From Opitutia bacterium (GTDB lineage: Bacteria > Verrucomicrobiota > Verrucomicrobiia > Opitutales > Opitutaceae), in assembly GCA_003157575.1 (NCBI GenBank), contig PMKA01000092.1, forward strand, positions 6,085-12,475: a stretch of DNA of 6,391 nt, in the 5' to 3' direction. Below are positions 5,579-6,391 of the stretch, one piece after another. A model generated the notes under the pieces. The model ran no database searches, was not told where the DNA came from, and saw only the letters and a program-made list of their open reading frames with translations. Position numbers and translations under genes: made by a program. The number at the start of each line of letters is the position of its first letter. The first letter of the stretch is position 1.

Positions 5579-6391
5579 TCAGCGGTTTCGCAGCGCGTTG
5601 ACCGACACGAAGGCGCTTGAGCCGAGCATGAGCAGCGCCGCCGCCACCGGATGCAAAATGCCGGCCGCGGCGAGCGCCATGCCCGCGCTGTTGTAGCCGG
5701 CCGCAAACACGAGGTTCGTCCGGATGCTTCTCCTCGCCCCACGCGCCACCTTGATTGCGCGGGGCAGGAAACGCAGGTCCCCGCCCGCAAAGACGGCCAT
5801 CGCCGCCGCGTGCGTCAGCTCCGCCCCCGCCTTCATCGCAACCGAAGCCTGCGCCGCACTCATCGCCGCCGCATCGTTGACCCCGTCCCCTACGAACGTC
5901 ACGCAGCGTCCCGCGGCAATCTGACTCCGGACGCGCTCGTGCTTTTCGAGCGGCGTCAGTCCCGCAAGCACGCTCACCCCGGCAAGACGGGCGTCGGGCG
6001 TCGAAGAATCTCCTGTGAGGATTTCAACTTCAACGTCGAGCCCGGCGAGTTCCCGCAGCGCCTCGTCCATGCCCTCGCGCCAGGTTTCCTGCAGTTCGAT
6101 CGTCGCAGCATGAACTCCGCCCACGAAGACGAACACCTCCTTCGCAGCCCCCGCGCCCGCGACCGCACCTCCGCCCGGGAGCGCTGCGCATGCGCGCGCG
6201 GACCCGTTTCCGCCGGCAGGACCGGCCGCGAAGCAGCCCAGCGCCCGCTCTCCGATCCGGATTTCCACCGGCCTGCCTGTGTCGTCTTCCACCTCCGCCA
6301 CCAGGCCCAATCCCGCCTCGACTCTCCTTTCCGTCACAACGGCAGCTCTGCCATCCATCGATGTCGATTCCGCAGTCGAGGCTTCCGTTCC
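5579..6391 (-). CDS. Cu(I)-type P1B heavy-metal ATPase, C-terminal part (cut by window edge)
   Basis: Membrane pump that exports copper, or loads it into extracytoplasmic enzymes, by ATP-driven phosphorylation of an Asp; the DKTGT phosphorylation motif is off the right edge. In the 270 residues seen (counted from the edge), GLG at 27-29 is the N-domain glycine motif, VEILTGD at 122-128 and LTPLEK at 145-150 are P-domain motifs, and GDGVNDAAAM at 168-177 is the hinge motif that binds Mg2+. Two C-terminal helices follow: about 224-245 with the Tyr233-Asn234 pair, and about 246-266 with Met255-x-x-Ser258-Ser259. YN and MxxSS are the Cu(I)-selective signature, so CopA or CcoI/FixI types fit; I cannot choose without the N-terminus or upstream genes. 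The N/P-domain junction has an unusual Gly/Ala-rich stretch (55-83). No start codon is called because the frame is open to the edge. The gene ends SVNALRNR and TGA. Confidence 0.94.
   Translation of the reverse strand, partial: GTEASTAESTSMDGRAAVVTERRVEAGLGLVAEVEDDTGRPVEIRIGERALGCFAAGPAGGNGSARACAALPGGGAVAGAGAAKEVFVFVGGVHAATIELQETWREGMDEALRELAGLDVEVEILTGDSSTPDARLAGVSVLAGLTPLEKHERVRSQIAAGRCVTFVGDGVNDAAAMSAAQASVAMKAGAELTHAAAMAVFAGGDLRFLPRAIKVARGARRSIRTNLVFAAGYNSAGMALAAAGILHPVAAALLMLGSSAFVSVNALRNR
6213..6268 (-). repeat. 56-bp repeat, copy B (inside the P-type ATPase coding sequence)
   Basis: Partner of 2605-2660, 55 of 56 identical and in the same orientation. It encodes residues 42-59 of the visible ATPase fragment (VEIRIGERALGCFAAGPA) plus two bases of Gly60. 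The VEIRIGERAL part occupies the place where the family has its 'V.(V/I)G...L' strand at the end of the N-domain. That suggests this copy is native and the spacer copy derives from it, though insertion of a protein-compatible repeat cannot be excluded. Confidence 0.95.

Noticed and set aside
5168..5620. 150-codon plus-strand frame in the convergent spacer (TTG start)
   Set aside because: Low-complexity Arg/Pro-rich translation without motifs. It begins inside the compound hairpin and runs antisense into the ATPase gene; no ribosome site.
1..6391. CRISPR array, tRNA, rRNA, transposase or defence-gene signatures
   Set aside because: No regularly spaced repeats, cloverleaf-like segments, insertion-sequence ends with target duplications, or nuclease/integrase motifs were seen on reading both strands.

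Overview
This is a G+C-rich bacterial window with six genes: two cut by its edges, three complete housekeeping or regulatory genes, and one complete secreted glycosidase. No gene is unique to one lineage. G+C-rich housekeeping genes beside a secreted alpha-mannosidase, and starts without Shine-Dalgarno motifs, would fit a polysaccharide-degrading Gram-negative bacterium such as a member of Verrucomicrobiota (Opitutaceae-like). That placement is a guess from gene content, not a demonstrated assignment.

Layout. Positions 1-291 (-) hold the N-terminus of UvrB, the nucleotide excision repair helicase, running off the left edge. It is divergent from a (+) cluster at 464-2372: a Fur-family repressor, a small TPR protein 9 nt behind it, and quinolinate synthase NadA after a 76-bp gap. 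A 443-bp stretch without an intact gene follows (2373-2815). It contains an A+T-richer tract that may be a decayed gene end, a 56-bp copy of part of the P-type ATPase gene found at the right edge, and a short hairpin. Then comes an exported glycoside hydrolase family 92 alpha-mannosidase (2816-5128, +). A second 450-bp gene-free stretch (5129-5578) between convergent genes holds several inverted repeats. The right edge (5579-6391, -) is the C-terminal 270 residues of a Cu(I)-type P1B ATPase.

How the parts relate. UvrB, the regulator/TPR pair and NadA look like core genome. The regulator has the Fur fold and probable structural zinc cysteines but lacks the usual HHDH sensor residues, so it may not sense iron, peroxide or zinc in the usual way. 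The GH92 gene stands alone and is bracketed by irregular spacers carrying ATPase-derived and hairpin repeats, which suggests an inserted accessory gene in a rearranged locus.

The strongest unexpected signal is the 55/56-identical same-orientation repeat at 2605-2660 and 6213-6268, one copy in a spacer and one inside the ATPase coding sequence. I see no CRISPR array, tRNA, rRNA, transposase or recognisable defence system. I do not think the window contains a new multi-gene system.
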